From Flavobacteriales bacterium (GTDB taxonomy: Bacteria > Bacteroidota > Bacteroidia > NS11-12g > UBA955), in contig CANHXF010000008.1 of the NCBI GenBank assembly GCA_947464515.1, positions 1 to 18,974 of the forward strand: a DNA stretch of 18,974 bases, written 5' to 3'. Numbering within the stretch: position 1 is the stretch's first letter; the number at the start of each line of letters is the position of its first letter. A model generated the notes under the pieces. It made no database searches. It saw nothing but the letters and a program-made list of their open reading frames with translations, and was not told the DNA's origin. Below are positions 7,522 through 16,759 of this stretch, one piece after another. The position numbers were made by a program, and so were the translations under genes.

Positions 7522-9963
7522 TTACTTAAGGGTAATGGTTTGACTCAGTGCGCCAACCATAAAGGTTACGTCGCCGGGTTCGATGATTCTCTGAAGGTCT
7601 TTGTTAATAAAACTGAGGTTTGCGAGCGGAATCCAAATGTCGGCTAGGTAGCTTTCTCCGGGTTGCAAAAGTGGCGTTTTGACAAAACCACAGAGTTTTT
7701 TACTGCTCGGGGTGATGCTTGCGAACTCATCGCGGTAGTACACTTGAACGACTTCTTTGCCGGCTATTTTTCCGGTATTGGTAATTTTCACACGACATTG
7801 ATACCCTTTTCCATCGAGGTTTTTCTCGATGGGAGTGCTAGTTTTAATCACCGAAGGAAATTCCGCCTCGCTAATCTTGAGGTCGCTCATTTCAAAGGTC
7901 GTATAACTCAGTCCATGTCCAAAATCAAACAAGGGATCGTAGGCTTTGGTGCCAAAAAAGACATCGTTTTTCTCCGCATTTTTATGGTCGTAGTGAACAA
8001 TGTCTCCTGCGAATTTAGGATAGGTATAAGGCAATTTCCCCGATGGGTTGGTAGTGCCCAAAAGTACATTGACGATGGCTGTACCGCCTGAATTTCCGGG
8101 TAAATAGGCTTGGATTATGGCTTGTGAGGCATTCGCAATTTCTGTTATGATGCGAGGCCTTCCGGTTACCAATATCAATATGATGGGGACATTTTTTGAT
8201 TTGAAATAGTCATAGATGCCGCGATCATTTGGATCGATTTCGGCCTCAAGGTCGTTGATGTTGCCCGGAATTTCCGTGCCGGGTTTTTCGCCAAGGCAGA
8301 AGATGGCAACGCTGGGCGTGCTGCTGATTTCTTTCTTCTGTTTTTTTGAAAGCAGTGTGTTGATGTCTCCGCCCTGTAAATGGGTAATCTTGCCATACTT
8401 TATTCCTTGCCAAGCATTGTTACCTCTGAGTTCTTCTAGAATCGTAGGGTAGTTGGGGTTGTGTTGGTACTGTGAATCGGTACCTTGCCAGGTGTTAGAC
8501 CATGCTCCGTTGAGGATGTTTAGGTCGTTGGCGGCGTTGCCAAAAATGAACAAGTTTTGGTTGGGGTTCAGCGGTAAAATCCCATTATTATTTTTAAGCA
8601 GTGTGATGCTTTCTTCTGCTGCAGAGAGGGCGGCTTTTTTGTGTTTTTCACTTGCGAAATTGGGGTAATTCACTTCGGTTGGATTGAATAAGCCCAATTG
8701 TTGTTTCACATAGAGGATTCTTGCTACGGATTCGTCGATTCTCGACATCGGCACTTCGCCCGATTTTACTAGGTCGATTAGTAATTCCGTGAACTGATAA
8801 TCATTGGGTGTCATCGACATGTCGATCCCGGCATTGATGGCCAGTTTCACGGCCTCGCGCAGCGAGGCCGCCACTTTGTGGGTCGTGTGCAATTTGTAAA
8901 TATCTTCCCAATCTGTCACCGCTAACCCCTTGAATCCCAATTCGGTGCGGAGCAACTTGGTTAAAATGTCTGGGTTGATGTGAACCGGCGTTCCATTAAT
9001 CTCTCCAGAGTTGATCATCACCGTAAGTGCACCCTCGTCGATCGCTTTTTCAAACGTGGGCAAGAAATACTCCCTCAATTCGCGATCCGATATCCACGCT
9101 GGCGTTCTATCCTTGCCACTCAATGGGTAGCTGTATCCCAAAAAATGTTTCATACACGCCGAAACATGGTAAGGGTCGATGCCTTGTGATGCGGAATTCT
9201 CCAAATGCAAAGATTCCGTGATATCCAATGCGTTGTTCCAATGGGGGTCGAAGGATGGGCCTCGCAACGACATTTCCATTCCCTGATAGCCTCGAATGCA
9301 GGCCGATGTCATTGATTTTGCTAGGAAAACATCTTCGCCGTAGGTCTCAAAAAACCTCGACCATAAAGGCTGACGTCCTAAGTCTAAAACAGGGGAGAAG
9401 TTCCAAGGTATGCCGCTAGCTCTGACTTCGTAAGCTGTGATTTCGGCCGCTTGGGTGATTAAATCGGGGTTCCACGTAGCAGCTTGACCAATTTGTTGGG
9501 GGAACATGGTTGCTCCTTGGGTGTAGTTGGCGCCGTGTATCGCATCAATGCCAAACAAAACAGGCACATTGGGTAGGTATTTCTTGTTGGCCGAAGCAAT
9601 TTCGCTATGAATCTGTTTCCAGTTTTCTAGGCTGATGGTTCCTGAGCCACAACCGACATTTAGGATGGACCCAACATGGTATTTTTCAAAAGCGATGCGA
9701 AGTTTGTCGGTGTCGATGGTCTGCGGCTGTGTGAGAGCACATGGCGCCCCTTTTGCGATTACACCCAAATCGATTTGGGTCATTTGGCCTACTTTCTCTT
9801 CCAACGTCATCGATGCGATGAGTTTTTCGAATGGGGAGGAAGTAGGAGTTGATTGAAGTTTTTCATTCTGACCGTTTGCAACGGAAGCCGAGAACGCTAA
9901 AAATAACAATATGCAGAATATCGAACGAAATTTCGGGGGAGTCATGGAGATGAGTGTTTTCAT
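7522..9963 (-). CDS. GH3 beta-glucosidase / beta-glucan exohydrolase
   Basis: 813 residues with a signal peptide 1-32 (SVANGQ cleavage region); ATG at residue 7 is an alternative start. The GH3 barrel domain spans about 45-425: FGIDAIHG 137-144, KHFLGY 272-277 and the nucleophile Asp351 in GLAVTDWEDI. The alpha/beta sandwich domain (about 440-680) carries GEKPGTE (558-564), the loop that supplies the acid/base Glu in barley ExoI-type enzymes. A fibronectin-III-like domain closes the protein (about 720-810). The resemblance to ExoI/ExoP-type enzymes (for example GATMFPQQIG at 150-159) suggests release of glucose from beta-1,3, beta-1,4 or mixed glucans. It is most likely periplasmic. A 68-base gap (9964-10031) separates it from the preceding gene; I see no convincing promoter or hairpin there. 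Confidence 0.95.
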   Translation of the reverse strand: MKTLISMTPPKFRSIFCILLFLAFSASVANGQNEKLQSTPTSSPFEKLIASMTLEEKVGQMTQIDLGVIAKGAPCALTQPQTIDTDKLRIAFEKYHVGSILNVGCGSGTISLENWKQIHSEIASANKKYLPNVPVLFGIDAIHGANYTQGATMFPQQIGQAATWNPDLITQAAEITAYEVRASGIPWNFSPVLDLGRQPLWSRFFETYGEDVFLAKSMTSACIRGYQGMEMSLRGPSFDPHWNNALDITESLHLENSASQGIDPYHVSACMKHFLGYSYPLSGKDRTPAWISDRELREYFLPTFEKAIDEGALTVMINSGEINGTPVHINPDILTKLLRTELGFKGLAVTDWEDIYKLHTTHKVAASLREAVKLAINAGIDMSMTPNDYQFTELLIDLVKSGEVPMSRIDESVARILYVKQQLGLFNPTEVNYPNFASEKHKKAALSAAEESITLLKNNNGILPLNPNQNLFIFGNAANDLNILNGAWSNTWQGTDSQYQHNPNYPTILEELRGNNAWQGIKYGKITHLQGGDINTLLSKKQKKEISSTPSVAIFCLGEKPGTEIPGNINDLEAEIDPNDRGIYDYFKSKNVPIILILVTGRPRIITEIANASQAIIQAYLPGNSGGTAIVNVLLGTTNPSGKLPYTYPKFAGDIVHYDHKNAEKNDVFFGTKAYDPLFDFGHGLSYTTFEMSDLKISEAEFPSVIKTSTPIEKNLDGKGYQCRVKITNTGKIAGKEVVQVYYRDEFASITPSSKKLCGFVKTPLLQPGESYLADIWIPLANLSFINKDLQRIIEPGDVTFMVGALSQTITLK

Positions 9964-10031
9964 GCTAGTGTTGATTTGAGGTCGTTGAAATCATGAAAAA
10001 TGTATCATTGAGTTTTAGGGGATAATCGAAT

Positions 10032-10766
10032 TTACAGCGGTTTAAGGCAAATGTTATCGATCAGAATCTCACCATCGGCTTCTAATTGGAGTATGAATTG
10101 TTTGATCATTGATGGGTCGGTTTTGAAGGACTCGAAGGGGAACATCGACATAGGAATAGAGACTTCTGTCCAACTGCTACTCGAAATGGGTGTGGTGATC
10201 AATTTTGATGAAAATCCCAACCAACATTGAGCGCCGGTATAATCTTCAAAGGCGATTGCGAAGGGAAGGGAACGAAGTGTATCGCTGGTACTCTTGAACT
10301 GAAACGACAATCGGGCTGCATCGCGAAGTCCGCTCATGTCTTTGGGTTGCCAGTTGTCCCAGCCGATCCCCATGCCAATCCAGGTGCATCCGCCGCCAAT
10401 TTTATCCCAAGTTAAACGTATATAATTGTTTCCTTTTTGGGCATTGCCTGTTTCTTTTTTGATTTGAACGCATTTGGGTTCTTTGGAAATCCAGACTTGC
10501 TGTCCTAAATCCTCGTCCATCAGTTGGAGCGCGTAAAACCCATTGATATTTGGACTTTCAGCGGCCGAGGCCATATCGTATAGCCCTTGTTTTTTGGCAT
10601 GTAGCCACTTTCCTTTCACCGAAACCGTGTCCATTTTTTGAATGTCGTTGGTATCCGTCTGCGCGAAAATACTACTAGGAAACATCGCAAGGAAAACCCA
10701 GACGAATCCAAGGCAACCGCCGCGAAGGAGTGGTGAGATTAAATTGTACTTTCGGCAATGCATCAT
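10032..10766 (-). CDS. secreted CBM11/CIA30-like jelly-roll protein
   Basis: 244 residues. A signal peptide ends near residue 36 (SSIFAQ). The body (about 60-244) reads like a galactose-binding or jelly-roll fold. Features are aromatic-rich strands (TWIGMGIGWDNWQPKD), the SLPFAIAFEDYTGAQCW centre and the closing LQLEADGEILIDNICLKPL, the ending typical of CBM11 and CIA30-like domains. No catalytic motif is visible, so a role in binding glucan is inferred. It starts two bases after the stop of the lipoprotein gene. It also resembles the second half of that lipoprotein in general style, but I cannot show homology by eye. The start could be either of two adjacent ATGs. Confidence 0.72.
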   Translation of the reverse strand: MMHCRKYNLISPLLRGGCLGFVWVFLAMFPSSIFAQTDTNDIQKMDTVSVKGKWLHAKKQGLYDMASAAESPNINGFYALQLMDEDLGQQVWISKEPKCVQIKKETGNAQKGNNYIRLTWDKIGGGCTWIGMGIGWDNWQPKDMSGLRDAARLSFQFKSTSDTLRSLPFAIAFEDYTGAQCWLGFSSKLITTPISSSSWTEVSIPMSMFPFESFKTDPSMIKQFILQLEADGEILIDNICLKPL

Positions 10767-10768
10767 CG

Positions 10769-11773
10769 TTATAACTCTAACGGACCTTTTTCGGTGAACA
10801 TGATACAGTCGATTTTGGTGCTCGCTGCGCCGCCCGATGGATTGGCCAAGTGCAACATGCTCACCATGACCAAAGAATTTGGATTGTGTCTTCTGTTGCC
10901 ATTGTTGCTCGCAGGAACGCCATTCACCAGGTGAAGCAAATCGGTGTATTTAAACGATACCAACTTCCAACCCTCCCATGTAACTCGGAGTTCATTGTCG
11001 TATTGGTCGTCGCTGGCCGGATCAAACTTGCCATTGGCGTTGTCGTCTTCGCGGAACTGAAATAATACCCGACTTTCATTGGTATTGGGTTTTCCGTAAA
11101 TCAGGCAATTGAAGTAGACGTCTTCGCCCACGGTGCTCAATGGGTAGGTGGTTTTTCCGTAGGCTGATGCTGGGAAATCGACCATGCCGATGAGCCAATC
11201 CCAGTTCACAGTTCCGGCCATGTTGAAATAGTTGCTTCCTTCTACGTTGAATTGATCGTTATGAATTTTGAAGTCCATGCCACCGCCTGATTGGATAAAA
11301 GTGGCCCATTTGGTGTTCATGCCTGATTCAAAGTTGGCAACCACGAAACCGGCAGGAACGCGAACTCCTGTAATTCCGATAGTGATGTTAAAAGTATCTG
11401 TTACCCCATTAACCAATAATGTAGCCACGCAGGGCTCATTTTTGAACATTGGGAAAACGGTGGTGCTGCCATTCCATGTGGCCGTTGACGCATCGATGAT
11501 TCTACTTTTTCCAGTGATAAATTTCTGCGCACCAGAATTACTTCCTTTGATGCGAATCGTCCAATCGCAGAGTTTGGTGAATTTGGCGGTGAAGCCTACC
11601 GTTTCAGATTTTGAAAAATCCACCGAGGATTTGCTGGCTTGGAAGGGCTGTAACATACCAAACTGACCGTTGAGATCGCTGAGGCTAGGACCATCGAATG
11701 AACTGTTGTTTCGCTTACAGCTTGATGCGAGCAAGGTAGCGGCAAGGGCGAGGGTAAGAATGTGTTTTTTCAT
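10769..11773 (-). CDS. two-domain surface lipoprotein, candidate glycan-binding protein
   Basis: 334 residues. The lipoprotein signal MKKHILTLALAATLLASSC puts the lipidated Cys at 19. Residues about 45-137 look like an Ig-like beta domain (VDFSKSETVGFTAKF ... DTFNITIG). From about 142 (FVVANFESG) to the end comes a beta-jelly-roll-like domain resembling carbohydrate-binding modules, containing a DDNANGKFD loop (243-251) of the calcium-binding DxNxNGxxD type. There is no SusD-like TPR signature, so it is not a SusD. Its position between outer-membrane barrel and glycosidase genes suggests that it serves the surface glycan-binding role a SusE/F or SusD protein would have. It is nine bases downstream of the barrel gene. 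I do not recognise a named family. Confidence 0.75.
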   Translation of the reverse strand: MKKHILTLALAATLLASSCKRNNSSFDGPSLSDLNGQFGMLQPFQASKSSVDFSKSETVGFTAKFTKLCDWTIRIKGSNSGAQKFITGKSRIIDASTATWNGSTTVFPMFKNEPCVATLLVNGVTDTFNITIGITGVRVPAGFVVANFESGMNTKWATFIQSGGGMDFKIHNDQFNVEGSNYFNMAGTVNWDWLIGMVDFPASAYGKTTYPLSTVGEDVYFNCLIYGKPNTNESRVLFQFREDDNANGKFDPASDDQYDNELRVTWEGWKLVSFKYTDLLHLVNGVPASNNGNRRHNPNSLVMVSMLHLANPSGGAASTKIDCIMFTEKGPLEL

Positions 11774-11782
11774 CGCTAGGGA

Positions 11783-13513
11783 TTAAAAGGTCATATTATA
11801 AATAACCATCCAGTGGTTGATTTTGTAGTTGTTGTATGCGTGAATTTTGTCTTGGTAATTCGATTGTTGGTAAAGAGCGGTCAAATAGGCCTTTTCACCA
11901 AATCGGAAGCGAATACCGGCGGCGGTTACGGTTTGATTCAAATCGACGTTGTATTTGCTGAAATCGATGACTTCAGTAAAGCCATTGCGGTCCGAAACTA
12001 GGTCGTTGCCATTGCCCTGAAGCGCGGTATAGCCAATCATCAGATCCATGCTAGGTAATATTTCGAATTCCGCACCCATTCCGGCTTGGAGTGATGTTAG
12101 GTCAACGGATTCAAAAGCGTACTGACCCGTTCTTTGCGTGCTTTGGTAGCAGGCGGAAGCAGAAATCTTTGCGATGCGATCCCAATGTAAATATTTTCCA
12201 AGGTTGGCGCCCAATTGAAGGCGGGTCATCATAAACGATTTCAATGCCGATGTGCCTTGTCCGCGAATTTCCTTGAGTTGGTGGTGGCTGAATTCCGACA
12301 GAATCACCTCATTCTTGCTGTTGTATTTTCCTTTCAGGTACAATCCTTGTCGGTTAAATGTGGCTTGTCCGAAAGGCAATACATTATTTATCAATGGGTT
12401 GTAAGCCATGAGTTTTGGGTTGATTCCTGTGCTGTACAACTGACTGTTATTGATGATATCCCCGTAATTCAACGGTCTGTCCGCTTGTGTTTGCTTATAT
12501 CGGTTGAAGAAATTGGGTTGTGCATTGTAATCCACGCGTTTGCTTTGTGCGCCGGGGCTTCTAAAATCAGGGCCCACATTTAAATATCCGAGTTCGGCTT
12601 CCCATTGTTTGTTTTCAGGCGAAAGGGTGAAAGTGGGGTTCATGAAGAAGTCGGTGAGCGTTGGGGCGGTGGTATCAATGGTGTAATGGTAACGTGAATT
12701 CCCGAATTCGCCTTGAAGTTGGGCGTTGAGTTTTCCGATTTTGTTGTTGTAGCGGAAGGTCATCGTATTGACGATATTGCTGAATACGTTGGTATCCAAA
12801 GCGGTGCCTTTTACGTCGAACAGGGCGGCTAGGTTATAGGCGATGCTCAAGTGATTGCTTTGCATCAAATCAATGGTAGAGCCCCCAAACAATCGGTCTT
12901 GTACGTTGCCAAAATTGGTGGCATTCTGACGGGTGAGGTAGGCGTTTACGTTGAGTTCTTTGACGAATTTATTGAACTGCAGACCCCAATCCAACGACAA
13001 GCCCTGCTGTCGCCAAGTATTTGATTTATAAAAGGTTTCGTAATTCACGATATCGCGCTGCAATTGAAAAACACCTGGCTGACTGATTAGCTGATCCTCG
13101 TTGTGGTTGTAAAGAGTAAAGGGGGTTTGTTTTAGGTTGATATCGCCCAGTTGGTATCGAACTACATCGGCGATGATGCCTTTTACCCAGAGCTGACGCA
13201 CATCGAAAGCCACTCCAGCGCCATAGAATCCGCCGTATTTGTTATTGATGCGGATCATTCCGAGAATTTCGGTGTTCTTGTTGGGGCTGATATTAAATCC
13301 CAAATCAACGAGCGCATAACCGCCAACGGCTTTTTTGGCTGTGGTTTTATCCGGTATCGTATCGTTTACCTGAATATCGGCATTGGAAATAATGGAACGG
13401 GCTCCGCCGGTAAATCGCACTTTGGGTCCTGTTTGGCCAAGGGTTGTATTGGCGATTAGGGTTGCGAAAAGTACGGTGGAAAGGGTGTATAATCGTTTCA
13501 TGGATTGTTGCAT
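11783..13513 (-). CDS. outer-membrane beta-barrel protein
   Basis: 576 residues with a signal peptide (MKRLYTLSTVLFATLIANTTLGQ from the second Met; the first Met is four codons upstream). The mature protein is made of alternating amphipathic strands with many aromatic girdle residues and Gly/Asn turns. It ends in WMVIYNMTF, a terminal Phe in the usual outer-membrane assembly signal. There is no TonB box or plug domain, so it is not SusC. The ATG at 13513 overlaps the preceding stop as TAATG, so translation is probably coupled to the upstream barrel gene; an ATG at 13501 would give a more standard signal peptide. The likely role is an outer-membrane channel or a glycan-binding barrel for the operon. 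Specific family not recognised. Confidence 0.8.
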   Translation of the reverse strand: MQQSMKRLYTLSTVLFATLIANTTLGQTGPKVRFTGGARSIISNADIQVNDTIPDKTTAKKAVGGYALVDLGFNISPNKNTEILGMIRINNKYGGFYGAGVAFDVRQLWVKGIIADVVRYQLGDINLKQTPFTLYNHNEDQLISQPGVFQLQRDIVNYETFYKSNTWRQQGLSLDWGLQFNKFVKELNVNAYLTRQNATNFGNVQDRLFGGSTIDLMQSNHLSIAYNLAALFDVKGTALDTNVFSNIVNTMTFRYNNKIGKLNAQLQGEFGNSRYHYTIDTTAPTLTDFFMNPTFTLSPENKQWEAELGYLNVGPDFRSPGAQSKRVDYNAQPNFFNRYKQTQADRPLNYGDIINNSQLYSTGINPKLMAYNPLINNVLPFGQATFNRQGLYLKGKYNSKNEVILSEFSHHQLKEIRGQGTSALKSFMMTRLQLGANLGKYLHWDRIAKISASACYQSTQRTGQYAFESVDLTSLQAGMGAEFEILPSMDLMIGYTALQGNGNDLVSDRNGFTEVIDFSKYNVDLNQTVTAAGIRFRFGEKAYLTALYQQSNYQDKIHAYNNYKINHWMVIYNMTF

Positions 13514-15378
13514 TAGAAGAAAATTTTGATTTCAACGGTGGTTTCCCAGCCTTTGTATTGGTCTAAGTTAAAACTACGGTCTTGGTAATTCATCCATCGT
13601 TGACGGATATAAAGACCAGCTCCCTTACTCATTTCTATGTCGAAGCCGGTCGCAAACCCCCATCCTTCTTGGTTTCGGGGACGACGGCTGATGGCATCAA
13701 CGGTGGTATTGTAATTTGCTATGATTCGTTCCCAACCGACATAGTTCGCAAAAACGACCTTTGGCGATAGGTGATAATAGGCTTCTAGCTGGTGGTAATA
13801 GGTTCTCAAATAAGCTTCTTCGGTGAATACGGTAACGGCGGAACGCTTTCTTTGCACCGATGCATAAGATCCTAAGTAGTTGATGTATAAATCTCTGTAG
13901 GCAAGTCGGGTTTTGTATTTCGCATTCACTTCGATGTTGTTGAAATACTTTTTATACAAAGGCGTGCCGGTGGGGGTGCCATCGGTCAGATCTACGGTTT
14001 CGAATACCCCGCGATATACTTTGGTTAGGTTTTGGTAGGGGCCGACATTGGCCGGGAAACCCCATCGCCAGAAGCGAGAAAGGGCGAGGTTGTTGACAGG
14101 GTGGGAGTAGGTTAACTGCGACGAGATATTCTCGATTTCGTTGGCGTTTGTATAGCCGATGCTCGTTTTTAGTTTTCCGATTTCAAATTCTGTATTCAAT
14201 TCGATGCCGGTTCTATTGTTTGTGATTTGGCCAACGGGCACCATCGCGCTAGAAAATGGCACCAAAACGAGTTGGTCTGAGCTACTAGAACTGCTGACGT
14301 TGCCTTCGCGAATGGATGAATTCCAGAATACCGATGAGTTATTCAAAACCCTTGGACTTACGCGGTAGTATCGAACCAAAAGGGGAATCCCTGTCGTGGT
14401 TTTTGGGAAGCTGAGTTTTAGGTCGATGGCTTCGCCCCAGCCTTTGGCTAGGGTTGGACTGAAGTATCGTCCGGCACCCACTTCACCGTAAATGGTGAGC
14501 ACACGCTTTTTGATTTCGAATTCAGCGGTATGCATATTGAATCCCACGCCATGGGTTAGAAGGCTGTCGGAATAGGTCTGGTTGTTAAATGTATTTAGGC
14601 TGATGTAGTTGTTGCCAACTGTTTTCTTCAGTTTTCCGCCGTAAGATTGGTTGGGTAAGGGCGCCATTCCGCCATTCAGTTGTGTTTTTCCAAACATGAT
14701 TACCCCGGAGAGGTTCTTGGGCATGTCGTTGGCTTCTACGATAATTCCCTGAAAAGCTTGTCGTCCCCATCGCGTATCTTGGTTCAGCGCACCATTGGTG
14801 TAGAAGTTATTGTATCGGTCGGCGATGTTTTGTGTTTGCGGATCCCAAGGGTTCCTTTCGAAGATGGAATATCGATTGAAGCCGGGATTGGTATGAAAGG
14901 TGAATGGAGTAAGCGCGTACCAGTTGATACCGCCAGCAATTACGTTAAGGCTTCCTTTTTGGAAATCGTGGGTTCCGGTGAGGCTGACACCTAGGTTTAG
15001 GCCTTTTACATTTTCGGCTTGACCTGCGCCGGTCATAGGGGTCCAAAGGTAGAAATCGGTAGAAAATCTTGTGCTTGGGGTGATGCTTCCGCCCAGATTT
15101 AGCATGAGTTGGGGGATTTGGGCATCGTCGCCTACGAAAATGTGGGTTGGTGTTTTGGCTTGCTCTGTGTAGCTATTGCGGGCTAGCATATCTTTCGAAT
15201 TTTGAAGATACCTCACGTTGGTGATAAAGCGATAATAGCCAGATATGGTGAATCGCTCCAACTTTTCGGGGGCTTGTTTTGGATAAATCCCCAAAGGATA
15301 AATTGTATTTGTGATTTGCGCAAAAGCATTCGCCGTTACGATTCCCCAAAATGCGATTGTAAGTAAAGATCTTTTCAT
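13513..15378 (-). CDS. outer-membrane beta-barrel protein
   Basis: 621 residues with a signal peptide 1-21 (MKRSLLTIAFWGIVTANAFAQ). The rest shows repeated amphipathic strands and aromatic-rich turns (FTISGYYRFITNVRYLQ, FSTDFYLWTPMTGAGQ, LAYRDLYINYLGSYAS). It ends in WETTVEIKIFF, a terminal Phe typical of outer-membrane barrels. It has no plug or TonB box. It is encoded four bases after the glycosidase gene and overlaps the next barrel gene by one base. The pair may form two pores or a pore and a binder; whether they are diverged paralogues cannot be decided by eye. The function in glucan uptake is inferred from context only. Confidence 0.8.
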   Translation of the reverse strand: MKRSLLTIAFWGIVTANAFAQITNTIYPLGIYPKQAPEKLERFTISGYYRFITNVRYLQNSKDMLARNSYTEQAKTPTHIFVGDDAQIPQLMLNLGGSITPSTRFSTDFYLWTPMTGAGQAENVKGLNLGVSLTGTHDFQKGSLNVIAGGINWYALTPFTFHTNPGFNRYSIFERNPWDPQTQNIADRYNNFYTNGALNQDTRWGRQAFQGIIVEANDMPKNLSGVIMFGKTQLNGGMAPLPNQSYGGKLKKTVGNNYISLNTFNNQTYSDSLLTHGVGFNMHTAEFEIKKRVLTIYGEVGAGRYFSPTLAKGWGEAIDLKLSFPKTTTGIPLLVRYYRVSPRVLNNSSVFWNSSIREGNVSSSSSSDQLVLVPFSSAMVPVGQITNNRTGIELNTEFEIGKLKTSIGYTNANEIENISSQLTYSHPVNNLALSRFWRWGFPANVGPYQNLTKVYRGVFETVDLTDGTPTGTPLYKKYFNNIEVNAKYKTRLAYRDLYINYLGSYASVQRKRSAVTVFTEEAYLRTYYHQLEAYYHLSPKVVFANYVGWERIIANYNTTVDAISRRPRNQEGWGFATGFDIEMSKGAGLYIRQRWMNYQDRSFNLDQYKGWETTVEIKIFF

Positions 15379-15382
15379 GGGC

Positions 15383-16759
15383 TTATGGATTAAAACTGTC
15401 CATGGTGAATTTTTTTACGCGGATGGCTTTCGGTTTGGTTGAGTTAGCGCTCGCATCGACATAAAAGGGGTAATTGGCGTAAGCAATTTTGTTTTGGTAT
15501 TCGATCGTTACAAAAAGACGGTAGGCACCTTCTTCGTTGGGCGCTTTGAACTGAATTTGTTTTGTTTTGCCTTTTTTTATCAGACCTGGAATTTCGGAGG
15601 CCTCATTTTCTAAATCACCGCCGGCTTTTTTGTCGTTGCTCTCCGCCAAAATCTTCCAACTACAATGCAAATTGTTCGTGTCGTTCGGGGTTCGGTTGTA
15701 TTGAATCAAATACGCATCGGCGAAAGCTTTGTTGATAGAATTGGCGGGCACATGAAGTCCACTGTAAGCATTTTTGCCGTTGATAAACAGGTTGGTAATG
15801 CTTGGGGTTGATGTGGTTGGATCCTGACTGCTCCATGCAATTTGTAGTGCATCAATGGCTTGTGTGGGTTTGCCTTCTTTGGTGAAAAGTCCATACCAGG
15901 TAAGCGTGTATTCCTGCTTTTGTCCCCATAAAAAAACGTAAGATCCAATACAATCGTTGGGATTGGCTGCGATGTAATTCGTATATCGTTTATTGTAGAC
16001 TTCTGCTTTTTCGAGGCTGCTTTGTTCGATGGCTGCGCCCCAGGGAGTTGTTGGTGATTCCCAGTGACCGTTGGGTCCCCATTCGGTGATCATATAGGGT
16101 CCGGTCCAACCCCATTTTCTGATGTTGTAAGGTACGTTGCCGATATCGCCGTAAGTATTCACGCAGTAAACGTCGATGTCGGGTGCTTTTTGCTTGATCA
16201 GTGCCACTTCCATCGAGTCTAAACCAGCCGTAACCGTAGAAGTTGGGTGATTGGGGTCAACTTGATGCGCATATTTGGCGATGTCTTGAATGGCGTCCCA
16301 AACGCGGGTATTGGAGTAAAATAGGTCGACTTCATTGCCGATGCCCCACATGAGTAGCGCGGGGTGGTTTTTGAATTGATCGATGACACTTTTGAAGTGA
16401 TTCAATTGCTTTTCTACTTTGGCTTTGTTGCTGTAATCAAATCCATGTCGTTCATGCTGCAGCCACATACCAAGCATCACAGTGAGTCCGTGTTTTTGCG
16501 CATTGTCGAGGATGGTTTGGGCTTCTTCAACGCCCCAAGTTCTGATGGAGTTGCCTCCGATATTCACAACGACATCTAGGTGGGTATCGCCGCCGGCACC
16601 TTTGACGTAGTAGGGTTTGCCATCGCGCAGCATTTCCCAGCCCTTTGGGGTTTGGCGCACCTCTACTTTAACGGCTTGGGCCTGCGAATGGATGGAAATT
16701 GTGAATGCTATGAGGGCGATTAAGTACTTCAAGGTTCTAGTTTTAAAGGTCAAAAGCAA
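15383..16759 (-). CDS. clan GH-A glycosidase resembling the GH2 catalytic TIM barrel
   Basis: Up to 458 residues. No ATG lies near the N-terminus. The longest frame begins at a TTG (16759) and overlaps the regulator stop by 17 bases. A TTG at 16732, ten bases after that stop, would give the compact signal peptide (M)KYLIALIAFTISIHSQAQA and is a realistic alternative. The catalytic barrel spans about 40-310: GGNSIRTWG (68-76), WGIGNEVD with the probable acid/base Glu143, and YMITEWGPNG with the probable nucleophile Glu226. These are the two clan GH-A glutamates on strands 4 and 7. The N-terminal GH2 sandwich domains are absent. Residues about 315-440 form an Ig-like beta domain. The activity is a retaining beta-glycosidase or transglycosidase; given the operon it is probably active on beta-glucan. 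Alternatives are GH5-like or GH72-like enzymes. Confidence 0.82.
   Translation of the reverse strand: MLLTFKTRTLKYLIALIAFTISIHSQAQAVKVEVRQTPKGWEMLRDGKPYYVKGAGGDTHLDVVVNIGGNSIRTWGVEEAQTILDNAQKHGLTVMLGMWLQHERHGFDYSNKAKVEKQLNHFKSVIDQFKNHPALLMWGIGNEVDLFYSNTRVWDAIQDIAKYAHQVDPNHPTSTVTAGLDSMEVALIKQKAPDIDVYCVNTYGDIGNVPYNIRKWGWTGPYMITEWGPNGHWESPTTPWGAAIEQSSLEKAEVYNKRYTNYIAANPNDCIGSYVFLWGQKQEYTLTWYGLFTKEGKPTQAIDALQIAWSSQDPTTSTPSITNLFINGKNAYSGLHVPANSINKAFADAYLIQYNRTPNDTNNLHCSWKILAESNDKKAGGDLENEASEIPGLIKKGKTKQIQFKAPNEEGAYRLFVTIEYQNKIAYANYPFYVDASANSTKPKAIRVKKFTMDSFNP

Noticed and set aside
9964..10031. Internal promoter in the 68-base gap before the GH3 gene
   Set aside because: A TACATTTT resembling a -7 element is present on the minus strand but no TTTG lies at the right distance.
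10769..11773. SusD-like lipoprotein
   Set aside because: Only 334 residues, beta-rich with an Ig-like domain and a calcium-type loop; lacks the helical repeats of SusD.
11783..15378. SusC-like TonB-dependent transporter
   Set aside because: No plug domain, carboxypeptidase-like N-terminal domain or TonB box is visible, and the proteins (576 and 621 residues) are far shorter than SusC.
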